Position numbers and translations under genes: made by a program. Below, piece after piece: positions 16,174-25,057 of a DNA stretch of 64,000 nt (position 1 is the stretch's first letter; every line of letters starts with the position of its first letter). The DNA is taken from contig NZ_JALOAN010000001.1 of the NCBI RefSeq assembly GCF_023228785.1, positions 47,593 through 111,592 on the forward strand. Direction: 5' to 3'. Under the pieces are notes generated by a model. The model saw only the letters and a list, made by a program, of their open reading frames with translations. It searched no databases and had not been told where the DNA came from. This DNA is from Sulfurimonas sp. Its GTDB lineage: Bacteria > Campylobacterota > Campylobacteria > Campylobacterales > Sulfurimonadaceae.

Positions 16174-19100
16174 GCATTGTAAAGCTAATGTCATCATTTG
16201 GAGTTATATCGTAGGTCTTACCAATCTCAAAACCTGTAAAAGGACTACCCCCTAAAGAGTTAGTAATTACAGCATTAGATATAAATAGATTATCTGCTTG
16301 CGTTTGAGTATTTAAATCAAGTATAAGATTATTATCAGCACTAAGCCAATCACTCATATCGTTAGCATTTAAGTATATACTATTGGTATCAGAAATCTGA
16401 TCAAACTCTAACCTTTCTATATTACTAAACATACCAGAAGCATCAGAAGCATCATTAAAGGTAAAAGTAGTATTAGTTGCATCTGTTCTAATATCAACAA
16501 TATCACTACCACTTTTACCATCAACAGTTAACTTTCCAGCTAAAAGAGCTTCAAAGTTAGTATAAAAAGAGTCATTCCCAGTTCCACCTATAAGGTTGAT
16601 CTTAGCAGTTGAATCTACTCCAGTAAAATCTCTATCATGAGCATGAAATGGCCTTCCGTTATTATCATGAGCTATTACATTCAATTCTGAATTAGCTCCA
16701 ATATCAAATATTTCAAGTGAATTATAGTAGTGTTGATTCATATTTACACTTTGATCTGTTCCCATTTTTAAAGTATCTGTTCCACTACTAGCATCAAAAA
16801 TCAACTTACCACTAAAGCTATCAAAGTTAATCCCACTTATATCAAAAGTATCGCTATTTGTTGTGCCATAAACGATCAACTGAGAGTTATCGCCTCCCTC
16901 TACTTTTGAAAAAGTGTTGTCGGTAAAAAATTGTTCATAGTTAAAGTAAACATTGTGCGAATCTAGACTTAACTCTTCTAATCCTGTAACACTTGTAGTT
17001 GCATGATAGTGATTGAAGTTAATATCTCCTAGCAACTCAAGCTTATCTGTTCCAGATCCACCATGAATATTGTAAGGAATTGTTCTAACGCTAAAAGTGT
17101 CATCTCCAGCTTCTCCATAAAGGTGATCTCTACCACCCTGAGAAACTATAGTGTCATTTCCATCTCCACCATATGCATATTCATTATTTTGTGCATGAAC
17201 CCTAGTGTCTGTATCAGAGTATTGGTCAAGGTTTATATAGTCATCTCCATCTCCACCATAGATTGTATCTACATATGTTCCACCATACAGCTTGTCGTCT
17301 CCACCTCCACCATAAATAGTATCATTACCCCACCAACCATTTATGATGTTTGCATTTGCATCACCTGTAATAGTATCATTACCTCTACTTCCATGTATAT
17401 TTTCAATGCCTTTAATTTGATCATTAAACATAGTTTTACCTAAATGAGCAGTTGGTAGAAGTGTAGAAAAATCAACAGTAGAATATCCACCAACAACAAC
17501 ACTCATATCTAAAATAAAACCATAAGCAGATGAGTTGTAGTTTAGAGTATCAATTCCATTACCACCATCTATGATGTCGTTATTTGTAAGTCCCCAGTTA
17601 TGAGCAGAATGTCCGTAGATAATATCATTTCCCTCTCCACCATAAAGCTCGTCATCTCCACCTCCACCATTTAGCGAATCATCTCCAGCCATTCCATAAA
17701 TTACATCATCTCCATTATGACCTTCAAAACGATTGTTTTGAGAATTACCAATAATGTAATCAGCTCCTGATGAACCATGTAGTCCTTCTATATTTATGGC
17801 AGTATTAACCCCACCAGAATTGGTATCATAACCATCATTCCAAACTTTAACTGTATCTGGAGTCCCTGTGAGATCTATGGTATATTGAACTGTTCCACTT
17901 TCATCAAGTCTAATCCATTGCTGAGTTTTATTTTTAAGTGCATCGTGATAGAGATACAAAAAGTCAACTCCATCTCCACCATCACTATGATCTTTCCCAG
18001 CTCCCGGAAGCAAAAAGTCATCTCCTGCTCCACCATATAGTGTGTCATTACCACCCCATCCTCTTAAGTCATCATTTCCTTCATGACCCCAAAAAGTTTC
18101 ATTACTACTATTACCCCAAATATAGTCATTTCCCTTAGTTCCACTAACTTGTTCTATATCTTTTATAAGATCTATAAGTCTATCTGTCTCTGTCTCTTTT
18201 ACCATCACATAGTCTGTACCCATAGTTACTCTTATGCCATCTATCTCTTCCATAAAGTTTGGATTTAGCTTGCCTAAATCAGATGCCAAGTAGTCTGTTT
18301 CATGATAACCTATGTAGTCACTACCAGCTCCTCCATCGATAAAATCATAACCTTTACCACTTATAAACTTATCGTCTCCTCCCATACCTCTTAAGTAGTT
18401 AGTGCCATCATTTCCATAGATGATATCATTATGTTCTGAGCCAATAACATCTTCTATACTTATAAGTGTATCGTCTCCATGACCAGTAGAGTAGTCTTCA
18501 AACTCATCTCCATTTGGTTTGTCTAGTCTAACTATAACGCCACTAGTAGAGTTCTGATAATTCACGGTGTCTGTACCATCTCCACCATCAAGTTTGTCAT
18601 TTCCACTTCCACTATAAAGAGTATCGCTACCTTCTCCACCATAAAGCTCATTTCCCCCGCCTCTACCATCTAAGATATCGCTTCCGCCAAGACCACTTAT
18701 GATATTTTTTGAGTTATTTCCGTAGATAATGTCATTGTAAGCACTTCCATCTATATCTTCTATATTTACAAATTTATCTTGACCAACTAATTGAATATTT
18801 TCTAACCCTGCTTGAGGAATATTAGTACCAGTTACACCAGTAACATCTCCATCTTCATTATATGTAAATTCAAAATCTTCTTTTAGAGCAAATTTAGAGA
18901 GTGCATTTATTACTTCGTTATTATTAACCTCGGTATCAAGGACTCCATCATTATCTGTATCTATCCATGTCGTTGCTCCATATGTAAAGCCCTCTAAGTC
19001 AACATATACACCTTTGCTATGCTTGAGCATCTCAATATCTATAGGATTTGCTATCGCATTTCCATCATCATCTAACTCTTTATAGCCTCCAGTTAGCTTT

Positions 19101-20785
19101 AGATACTCTTGTGGCGTGATATAGTTGTTATCATTTAAATATTTCAGCTCCGCTAAAGAGTAACTCTTAACCTCTGCATAACTTACTTTATCTCTACCAT
19201 CAGTATATTGAACTTTAGTAGTGCCATCTTCTCTTAAGTAATTATCGCCATCTATAAAGTTATTACCAGCTCCACTATAAACAGTATCGCTTCCAGCACT
19301 TAAGTAAACAGTGTCATCTCCAGATCCAAGATAGACTATATCTGTGCCTATACCACCAACAATAGTGCTATTTCCACTTCCATCTTTTATAGTGTTAGTA
19401 TTTGCTTCTTTAGAGAAGATAAAACCCTCATCAGCACCATCTACAAAATCACTTTTGTTATATACATAATCATCAGCTTCTGTTATATCTTTTAGAGCTA
19501 TAGTATATTCATTTTCATGAGTTCTAGTATGAGCAAGGTCGGTAGTGTCATAGTAAGCTGGATCTAGCTTGTAGTTAGCTGTTATAGAGATGTTAAAAGG
19601 ATCTGAGATATCATCATTATATTTAACAGTAAACTCTACATTTTTAGCATCTATTATAAAGTTTGGATTTCCATACTCCAAGACATTTCCCAGGTCATCT
19701 TTAAAGATCATCTGATTTTTTGTGATGGTGCTTCCTGAGATTTCATTGCCATTTTTGTCAAAAAGCTTCATACCTGTTGGAAGTCCTGTAATAGAAAAAC
19801 TATCTACAAAATAACCCTCTGGCATCTGTGGAGTAAACTTTAAAACTCTTGAGAGGTAGTTAACCCCAGTTGGATTGTTATCAAAATATGTAGAGTTTTC
19901 AGCACGGATTACCATATCTTCATTTCTAGCTGACATATCTATAGTCTCAGTCATAAACTGAACTTCTTTAGAATCAGACTCATAACCCTCTAAACTACCA
20001 CCACCACCTAAAATAAGAGGTGTTCCATCACTGTCTGTAGTTTCACTGTATGTTACTTGATGAGCTGTAGCCTTAAAATAAAACGCTGGTTTAGCTATGT
20101 CTTCAAGATCATTATCTCCAGTATTGTCATCTGGATCTGAACTTCCTCCACCATCTGGAACTAGATCAACATCAGGTGGTGGAACTAAATCTGAATCCTG
20201 CTTGTACGCATCAAAATCATTTTTTGGCATAGTTTCTATAAAAGGATCACTTGTTGGCGTGCTTCTTGATATAGGATCTGGTTGATGGTTCGGACTAAAA
20301 GGAGCATTTCCTTGAGGAAAATCTTGTGTCTTAGCACCTGTTCCGGCACTCCCTTCATTTTGTGAGAGTACGACAACTTGAACACCCGTTGGAGCTTCAT
20401 TTTCTTCATTGTTACTTGTAGTAACTTTAAAACTAGCATCAACCGAAGTTATAGGCAGTTCATTTACTTCTTCTATCTTTGATAAAATATTATCAACAGA
20501 AATTGTCTTATTAGAACCAAAATTAAAATATGGAGGATTGCTACTAAAGCCCATTAAACCTAGAGATGGAAATGTAAGTACGCCCTCATTAGCAAATGAG
20601 ACAACAATATCTCCACCTATTAGAATATATTCTAATTCATCAGAGTTTAAGCCTTCTATATCAAAGACTACTTCATCTCCAGGTCTCATAAAAACAGATA
20701 AATTCTCTCCATCTTTAGGAATACTCTTTATAATGACTTTGTTATTTTTGTACTCAACGCTTGAGCTATTTAAATCTAGTGACAT
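16163..20785 (-). CDS. Large RTX calcium-binding exoprotein, probable type I secretion substrate
   Basis: Protein of 1540 residues, acidic, with no Sec signal peptide. The first 100 residues are beta-rich and unlike a repeat. A Pro/Asp-rich linker (about 140-230) and a beta-sandwich-like region (about 230-440) follow. Glycine-rich nonapeptide blocks of the GGxGxDxLx type then occur in clusters near 465-515, 690-750, 785-830, 875-945, 1000-1090 and 1130-1230. A DTDNDGVLD calcium loop lies near 605. The last 310 residues have few repeats and end in a hydrophobic tail (DISFTMQVV), as expected for a C-terminal type I signal. Adhesin, S-layer or hydrolase roles are all possible; I see no enzyme domain. 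It has its own promoter and terminator and faces the exporter operon. Confidence 0.9.
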   Translation of the reverse strand: MSLDLNSSSVEYKNNKVIIKSIPKDGENLSVFMRPGDEVVFDIEGLNSDELEYILIGGDIVVSFANEGVLTFPSLGLMGFSSNPPYFNFGSNKTISVDNILSKIEEVNELPITSVDASFKVTTSNNEENEAPTGVQVVVLSQNEGSAGTGAKTQDFPQGNAPFSPNHQPDPISRSTPTSDPFIETMPKNDFDAYKQDSDLVPPPDVDLVPDGGGSSDPDDNTGDNDLEDIAKPAFYFKATAHQVTYSETTDSDGTPLILGGGGSLEGYESDSKEVQFMTETIDMSARNEDMVIRAENSTYFDNNPTGVNYLSRVLKFTPQMPEGYFVDSFSITGLPTGMKLFDKNGNEISGSTITKNQMIFKDDLGNVLEYGNPNFIIDAKNVEFTVKYNDDISDPFNISITANYKLDPAYYDTTDLAHTRTHENEYTIALKDITEADDYVYNKSDFVDGADEGFIFSKEANTNTIKDGSGNSTIVGGIGTDIVYLGSGDDTVYLSAGSDTVYSGAGNNFIDGDNYLREDGTTKVQYTDGRDKVSYAEVKSYSLAELKYLNDNNYITPQEYLKLTGGYKELDDDGNAIANPIDIEMLKHSKGVYVDLEGFTYGATTWIDTDNDGVLDTEVNNNEVINALSKFALKEDFEFTYNEDGDVTGVTGTNIPQAGLENIQLVGQDKFVNIEDIDGSAYNDIIYGNNSKNIISGLGGSDILDGRGGGNELYGGEGSDTLYSGSGNDKLDGGDGTDTVNYQNSTSGVIVRLDKPNGDEFEDYSTGHGDDTLISIEDVIGSEHNDIIYGNDGTNYLRGMGGDDKFISGKGYDFIDGGAGSDYIGYHETDYLASDLGKLNPNFMEEIDGIRVTMGTDYVMVKETETDRLIDLIKDIEQVSGTKGNDYIWGNSSNETFWGHEGNDDLRGWGGNDTLYGGAGDDFLLPGAGKDHSDGGDGVDFLYLYHDALKNKTQQWIRLDESGTVQYTIDLTGTPDTVKVWNDGYDTNSGGVNTAINIEGLHGSSGADYIIGNSQNNRFEGHNGDDVIYGMAGDDSLNGGGGDDELYGGEGNDIIYGHSAHNWGLTNNDIIDGGNGIDTLNYNSSAYGFILDMSVVVGGYSTVDFSTLLPTAHLGKTMFNDQIKGIENIHGSRGNDTITGDANANIINGWWGNDTIYGGGGDDKLYGGTYVDTIYGGDGDDYINLDQYSDTDTRVHAQNNEYAYGGDGNDTIVSQGGRDHLYGEAGDDTFSVRTIPYNIHGGSGTDKLELLGDINFNHYHATTSVTGLEELSLDSHNVYFNYEQFFTDNTFSKVEGGDNSQLIVYGTTNSDTFDISGINFDSFSGKLIFDASSGTDTLKMGTDQSVNMNQHYYNSLEIFDIGANSELNVIAHDNNGRPFHAHDRDFTGVDSTAKINLIGGTGNDSFYTNFEALLAGKLTVDGKSGSDIVDIRTDATNTTFTFNDASDASGMFSNIERLEFDQISDTNSIYLNANDMSDWLSADNNLILDLNTQTQADNLFISNAVITNSLGGSPFTGFEIGKTYDITPNDDISFTMQVV

Positions 20786-20827
20786 AATTTTCTCCTCAAA
20801 GTGACTAAGGGATTTCTAATTGTCTCT

Positions 20828-20836
20828 ATTTTAGCA
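20828..20836 (-). promoter_or_regulatory. Extended -10 promoter of the RTX gene
   Basis: The minus strand reads TGCTAAAAT, 43 bases before the RTX ATG. A strong GAGGAGA ribosome binding site lies just before that ATG. This separates the RTX gene from the flgF-flgG unit upstream. Confidence 0.55.
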
Positions 20837-20879
20837 TTATTAAGATAAATATAGGATTTGTTATGTTAATTAGAAAGAT

Positions 20880-20903
20880 ATTAGCTTCACAATAGAAGCT
20901 AAT
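20880..20903 (-). terminator. Hairpin after flgG, probable terminator
   Basis: ATTAGCTTC and GAAGCTAAT form a 9-bp stem with a 6-base loop directly at the flgG stop. A further 5 bp (AGATA/TATCT) can pair past a one-base bulge. The downstream minus strand is only moderately T-rich, so termination may be partial. Confidence 0.5.
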
Positions 20904-21691
20904 TATCTCTTAAGGTTGTTGGTAGTTTGTAGCATTTCATCACTTGTTGTGATGACTTTTGAGTTAGAGTCATAAGCTCTTTGACCAGTTATGAGATCTG
21001 TAAGTTCAACAACAAGTTCAACATTACTAAGCTCAACAAAGTTTTGTCTAAGAACTCCTAAACCATCTAGTCCTGGAGTTCCTTCTACTGGTTGACCTGA
21101 ACTATCTGTCTCCATATAGAGGTTATCTCCTCTAGAGTGAAGTCCAGATGGATTTATAAAGTTTGTAAGCGTGATCTGTCCAACTTGCGTAGCTTGAGTT
21201 TGCCCAGGTTGCACTACTGTTACAGTTCCATCAGTTCCAATACTAATGTTTGTAGCATCAGGTGGAACGACTATTTGAGGCACTAAAGTGTAACCATCAC
21301 TGTTTACAACTGTACCATTATCATCAACTTTAAAAGCACCATTTCTACTATAAACCTCTGTGCCATCTGGAAGTTCAAGTCTAAAAAAACCTCTACCCGT
21401 GATAGCAACATCTAATTGGTTATCAGTTTGTTTAAGACTTCCCTCTGTAAAGATCTTGTTAATAGCAGTTGGACGAACACCAAGCCCTACTTCTATACCA
21501 GTTGGACTCTTTGTAACATCACTTGTGGCAGTTCCAGCGTATTGCATTGTGTTATACATCAAGTCTGCAAACTCGGCACGAGACTTTTTAAAGCCTATAG
21601 TGTTAACATTGGCGATATTATTAGCTGTTGTGTCTATCTGTGTCTGCATTGCCAACATTCCTGTTGAAGCAGTATAAAGTGATTGCATCAT
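20903..21691 (-). CDS. flgG: Flagellar distal rod protein FlgG
   Basis: Structural protein of the flagellar rod, exported by the flagellar type III apparatus. The 262-residue length is standard. The N-terminal rod/hook signature is present (LYTASTGMLAMQTQIDTTANNIANVNTIGFKKSRAEF). The D1 core (GRGFFRLELPDGTEVYSRNGAF) and the C-terminal helix (NVELVVELTDLITGQRAYDSNSKVI) are also conserved. It follows flgF by 23 bp on the minus strand and shares its sigma-54 promoter. The RTX gene downstream has its own promoter. Confidence 0.96.
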   Translation of the reverse strand: MMQSLYTASTGMLAMQTQIDTTANNIANVNTIGFKKSRAEFADLMYNTMQYAGTATSDVTKSPTGIEVGLGVRPTAINKIFTEGSLKQTDNQLDVAITGRGFFRLELPDGTEVYSRNGAFKVDDNGTVVNSDGYTLVPQIVVPPDATNISIGTDGTVTVVQPGQTQATQVGQITLTNFINPSGLHSRGDNLYMETDSSGQPVEGTPGLDGLGVLRQNFVELSNVELVVELTDLITGQRAYDSNSKVITTSDEMLQTTNNLKR

Positions 21692-21714
21692 AACTTAATC
21701 CTTAATTTTATTTC

Positions 21715-22536
21715 TTACGCTTTCTTAGCTAGTTTGTTTATTGCGTCGCTGTTCATGTCGTTCATTTGTGCGTCCATTACTTTTTGGTACATTCCTACTA
21801 AACGATTTGTCTCTATCATTTGCGTCATCATCTTAACTGCGTTTACATTACTTTTTTCAACAAAACCTTGTGCAATAGATTGAGTATCTCCAAGATGTTT
21901 TAAGTCTCTGTTTCCTTCATATCTGTAAAGATTATCACCCTCTTTTTTTAAAAAAGCCATATTCTCAGGTTGAGCTATAAAGAGTTGCGAACCTATAGCT
22001 AAGTTTGGAGTATTTGGAATATTTGTATACATTTGACCATTTTTATCACTTTTTATGATATTTTCATCTTCATTAAAAACTATATTTTGACCATCTTCAA
22101 AATATGTACTCGGGAGTACTTCATAACCACTTTTAGTAACAAGCCTCCCCTCATCATCTTTTGTAAAAGAACCGTCTCTAGTTAGTCTCACTCCTTGAGG
22201 AGTCTTAACTAAAAAGAAAAGTCCCTCTTTGGTAAGAGCAAAGTCCATATCATTATCTGTTCTTTGAGTATTTCCTACACTAAAGTCTGTATACTCATCT
22301 ACTATTTGAGGTGCTTTTGTCATGGCACGATTTAAAAACTGCGCACCTTCTTTTGTATGGTTCTCATTTGGTAATTCATCTCTTGCTTCTTTGTATAGAC
22401 GAGAAAAGTCGCCCACTACAAGGTTATCTTCCTTGAAACCTATAGTATTTACATTTGCGAGGTTGTTTGCGATGGTATCTAGTCTGTTAAACTGTGTAAC
22501 CATTCCAGCTGCTGAGCTATAGTATCCGCTTTGCAT
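21715..22536 (-). CDS. flgF: Flagellar proximal rod protein FlgF (FlgG2)
   Basis: Rod protein of 273 residues, the paralogue often called FlgG2 in Campylobacter and Helicobacter. The N-terminus (GYYSSAAGMVTQFNRLDTIANNLANVNTIGFKEDNL) and the C-terminal helix (SNVNAVKMMTQMIETNRLVGMYQKVM) fit the flagellar rod/hook family, and the more divergent middle supports FlgF over FlgG. It is first in a two-gene unit with flgG. A close match to the Campylobacter sigma-54 promoter lies 35 bases upstream. The intergenic region is shared with divergent rpoD. Confidence 0.92.
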   Translation of the reverse strand: MQSGYYSSAAGMVTQFNRLDTIANNLANVNTIGFKEDNLVVGDFSRLYKEARDELPNENHTKEGAQFLNRAMTKAPQIVDEYTDFSVGNTQRTDNDMDFALTKEGLFFLVKTPQGVRLTRDGSFTKDDEGRLVTKSGYEVLPSTYFEDGQNIVFNEDENIIKSDKNGQMYTNIPNTPNLAIGSQLFIAQPENMAFLKKEGDNLYRYEGNRDLKHLGDTQSIAQGFVEKSNVNAVKMMTQMIETNRLVGMYQKVMDAQMNDMNSDAINKLAKKA

Positions 22537-22570
22537 TAAAGTCCCTTTATTTGCATATATTTTCCAAATA

Positions 22571-22588
22571 AAGCAATCAGTGTTCCAA
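22571..22588 (-). promoter_or_regulatory. Sigma-54 (RpoN) promoter of flgF-flgG
   Basis: The minus strand reads TTGGAACACTGATTGCTT. GG and GC are separated by exactly ten bases, the -24/-12 spacing, and the boxes match the Campylobacter form TTGGAA-N6-TTGCTT. It lies 35 bases before flgF. Rod genes are under RpoN/FlgSR control in this phylum. Confidence 0.85.
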
Positions 22589-22632
22589 AAATGAAAAAAT
22601 CCTTACTTAAGTCTCCATTAATAGCATTTGGG

Positions 22633-22638
22633 TATAAT
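22633..22638 (+). promoter_or_regulatory. Candidate -10 box for rpoD
   Basis: TATAAT 38 bases before the rpoD ATG. It is the best -10 match in the 139-bp region between flgF and rpoD. No clear -35 box. Confidence 0.5.
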
Positions 22639-22675
22639 CCACTCTTTGAAAAATCTTAACAAGGCTTACTAAAAC

Positions 22676-24529
22676 ATGACAGCAAAAGAACTCAACAAAG
22701 CCATAGAATCATACTTTGCAGACAATAAATCAAAAGGTTGTGCAACTTATGAGTCTCTTATAGACCTCTTTGATAAGCAACCAACTTCTGCACAAGCTAA
22801 AAATATCCATAAGCTGATGGTAAAACACAAAAGATGTCTATATACATCAAGTGAACACGCTAAACAACTTAACGATAGAGAAGCAGAAGCAAGGCGTGAT
22901 GCACAAAGAAAGATGCTCATAAACAATGAATCAGACAAATTTGATATCTTAAAAGAGCATGAACTCCTAGAATGGTCTCGTTCAGACTCTCCTGTTCGTA
23001 TGTATCTTCGTGAAATGGGTCAAATCCCGCTACTTACTAAAGAAGAAGAGATAGAGATCTCTAAAAAGATAGAGGCTGGAGAGAGCATCATAATAGATGC
23101 TATTTGTTCAGTTCCTTATCTTATAAGATTTATCTTAGACTATAAAGAACCCCTTATAAACCGTGAAAGAAGAGTAAAAGAACTCTTTAAAAGCTTTGAA
23201 GATGAAAAAGAAGAAGCAGAAGACGGTGAAGCGGTTGAAGTTGATGAAGAAGATATAGAAAAGACACTTACTGCAAAAGATAAAAGTAGAGTTGAGAAAG
23301 TTACTATAAGCTTTAAAGCACTAGAAAAAGCTAAAAAAGAGTGGGTTAAAATCTCAGAAAAAGTTCCTGGTGATTTAGATGGTGAGGTTACTGTTGAAGT
23401 AGTTCAGTACTATTTAAATGTTACCTTTAAAAAGTCAGTTCTAAAAGAAAAATTACTAGATCTAGGACCAACTTCTAAACTAATAAACGAACTTGTTAAA
23501 GCGATGGAGACAGCACTTAAGAGTGATGATGGCTATGATAAAGAGCTAAAGAGATTAGAATACAAACTACCACTATTTAACGCTACACTAAAAGCTAACC
23601 ACAAGATCTTAGTAGAGAAGATTTGTGATCTTACAAAAGAAGATATAGCTGGTATGGTTCCAGAAGCTACTATGGTTAGTACTTATATGGAGATCAAAAA
23701 ACTAGTTCAAACAAAAGAGGCTTCAAAAAATAGTTTTGATATGGAACCTGAAAAACTCTTAGATATTTTAGAGCAGATCAAACGAGGTAAAAATATCTCT
23801 GAGATCTCTAAAACAAAGATGGCAAAGTCAAACCTTAGGCTTGTTGTCTCTATTGCAAAGAGATATACAAACCGTGGATTACCATTCCTTGACCTTATTC
23901 AAGAAGGAAACATCGGACTTATGAAAGCTGTTGATAAGTTTGAGTACAAAAAAGGTTACAAGTTCTCAACTTATGCAACATGGTGGATCCGCCAAGCGAT
24001 CAGTCGTGCAATTGCAGATCAAGCAAGAACTATTCGTATACCTATACATATGATAGAGACTATAAACCGTATCAACAAGATCATGCGTAAGCACCTTCAA
24101 GAGCACGGGAAAGAGCCAGATGTAGAGACAATCTCTTTAGAAGTTGGTCTCTCGGTTGAGAAAGTTAAAAATGTTATAAAAATTACAAAAGAGCCTATTT
24201 CACTTGAAGCTCCTATTGGTAATGAAGATGATGGAAGATTTGGTGACTTTATAGAAGATAAATCTTCAGTATCTCCATCAGATGCTATACTAAAAGATGA
24301 CCTAAGAGTTCAGATTGAAGGCGTTTTAGAGCAGTTAAATGAGAGAGAAAAAGCTGTTATAAAACTTCGTTTTGGAATCATGGATGATGAGAGTGATAGA
24401 ACATTAGAAGAGATAGGAAAAGAGTTAAGTGTAACTCGTGAAAGAGTCCGTCAAATCGAATCTAGTGCTATTAAAAAGCTAAAGCATCCTAAAGTAGGAA
24501 GAAAACTAAAGAGTTATATAGAAGATTAA
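22676..24529 (+). CDS. rpoD: RNA polymerase primary sigma factor (sigma-70)
   Basis: Housekeeping sigma factor of 617 residues. Region 1.2 (DSPVRMYLREMGQIPLLTKEEEIEISKKIE) follows an N-terminal region 1.1-like part. A charged non-conserved region (about 180-330) precedes region 2 (LRLVVSIAKRYTNRGLPFLDLIQEGNIGLMKAVDKFEY, then KFSTYATWWIRQAISRAI). Regions 3 and 4 follow, ending with the helix-turn-helix TLEEIGKELSVTRERVRQIESSAIKKLK. Complete and normal for the family. It is monocistronic between two transcription stops, divergent from flgF. Confidence 0.97.
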   Translation: MTAKELNKAIESYFADNKSKGCATYESLIDLFDKQPTSAQAKNIHKLMVKHKRCLYTSSEHAKQLNDREAEARRDAQRKMLINNESDKFDILKEHELLEWSRSDSPVRMYLREMGQIPLLTKEEEIEISKKIEAGESIIIDAICSVPYLIRFILDYKEPLINRERRVKELFKSFEDEKEEAEDGEAVEVDEEDIEKTLTAKDKSRVEKVTISFKALEKAKKEWVKISEKVPGDLDGEVTVEVVQYYLNVTFKKSVLKEKLLDLGPTSKLINELVKAMETALKSDDGYDKELKRLEYKLPLFNATLKANHKILVEKICDLTKEDIAGMVPEATMVSTYMEIKKLVQTKEASKNSFDMEPEKLLDILEQIKRGKNISEISKTKMAKSNLRLVVSIAKRYTNRGLPFLDLIQEGNIGLMKAVDKFEYKKGYKFSTYATWWIRQAISRAIADQARTIRIPIHMIETINRINKIMRKHLQEHGKEPDVETISLEVGLSVEKVKNVIKITKEPISLEAPIGNEDDGRFGDFIEDKSSVSPSDAILKDDLRVQIEGVLEQLNEREKAVIKLRFGIMDDESDRTLEEIGKELSVTRERVRQIESSAIKKLKHPKVGRKLKSYIED

Positions 24530-24543
24530 ATTCTTCTATATAA
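24514..24543. terminator. Bidirectional terminator hairpin at the rpoD stop
   Basis: A 12-bp perfect stem (TTATATAGAAGA with its complement) and a 6-base loop that contains the rpoD stop codon. It separates rpoD from the convergent membrane-protein gene. The flanking T-run is short, so efficiency is uncertain. Confidence 0.55.
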
Positions 24544-24565
24544 AGAGATTTTAAAACATCTCTTT
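24542..24565. terminator. Second hairpin between rpoD and the convergent gene
   Basis: AAAGAGAT and ATCTCTTT form an 8-bp stem around the loop TTTAAAAC, with a T-run on the plus strand. It overlaps the stop codon of the minus-strand gene. It can act as terminator in either direction together with the hairpin before it. Confidence 0.5.
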
Positions 24566-25057
24566 TGAGATAAGATACCCCACAATAATTCCCACCAGTA
24601 GCGATGGAAGATAGATAGCTAAATTTAGCATCTCATTATTTGCTAAAGCGATAAAACCCAAAACTAAAAAAAGATATGGCAGAAGTCTAAAAGCAGATGT
24701 GCTGCCTTTTACTCCTTTTTTCATACTAGCAATACTAAAAGTTTTGATCTTTTTCTTCTCTTCTTTTACTATTGCTTTTAGATCTAGATCTTCAAAAGGT
24801 GCATTATTTATATCGTTTTCTTCATAGAGTTCATGTGGATCTTCTATGGTATCTAGTAGATCTCGTTTGCCCTCAAAGATCTCAGCTGAACCATCTCGTA
24901 TAACCATTTTTTTATAAGCGTATGAAGATCCAAGTATGACAAAAAAGCTACTTAAAAATGCAACTTGAAGATTAAGAAAAAATTCTAGCGAGATGAAGTA
25001 AGTAAGTAAGATAAAGATCTCACTTAAAAAGATAATCCTAATACTTCTTTTCACCAT
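24551..25057 (-). CDS. Unknown membrane protein
   Basis: About 168 residues from the chosen ATG at 25057. A GTG one codon later has better spacing from an AGGA element, and an upstream in-frame ATG at 25087 would overlap the AtpZ gene more. Two membrane helices lie at the N-terminus (IIFLSEIFILLTYFISLEFF, then VAFLSSFFVILGSSYAY). A cytoplasmic acidic loop follows, and two helices lie at the C-terminus (FRLLPYLFLVLGFIALA and YLPSLLVGIIVGYLI). I recognise no family. It overlaps the AtpZ/AtpI gene by 20 bp, so both are likely made together, which hints at a link with ATP synthase or membrane assembly. Confidence 0.65.
   Translation of the reverse strand: MVKRSIRIIFLSEIFILLTYFISLEFFLNLQVAFLSSFFVILGSSYAYKKMVIRDGSAEIFEGKRDLLDTIEDPHELYEENDINNAPFEDLDLKAIVKEEKKKIKTFSIASMKKGVKGSTSAFRLLPYLFLVLGFIALANNEMLNLAIYLPSLLVGIIVGYLISKEMF

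Noticed and set aside
17000..19400. Tandem DNA repeats or CRISPR-like array
   Set aside because: The repeated ccaccata/atcatctcc words are the codons of RTX glycine-rich nonapeptides, at 27-base spacing and in one open frame.
20409..20804. 131-codon plus-strand reading frame antisense to the RTX gene start
   Set aside because: It lies opposite the strongly coding RTX frame, has no ribosome binding site of note and codes a low-complexity Ser/Pro-rich peptide. Long antisense frames are expected opposite this codon usage. The same applies to antisense frames at 45755-46174, 56127-56480, 58040-58417 and 25799-26191.
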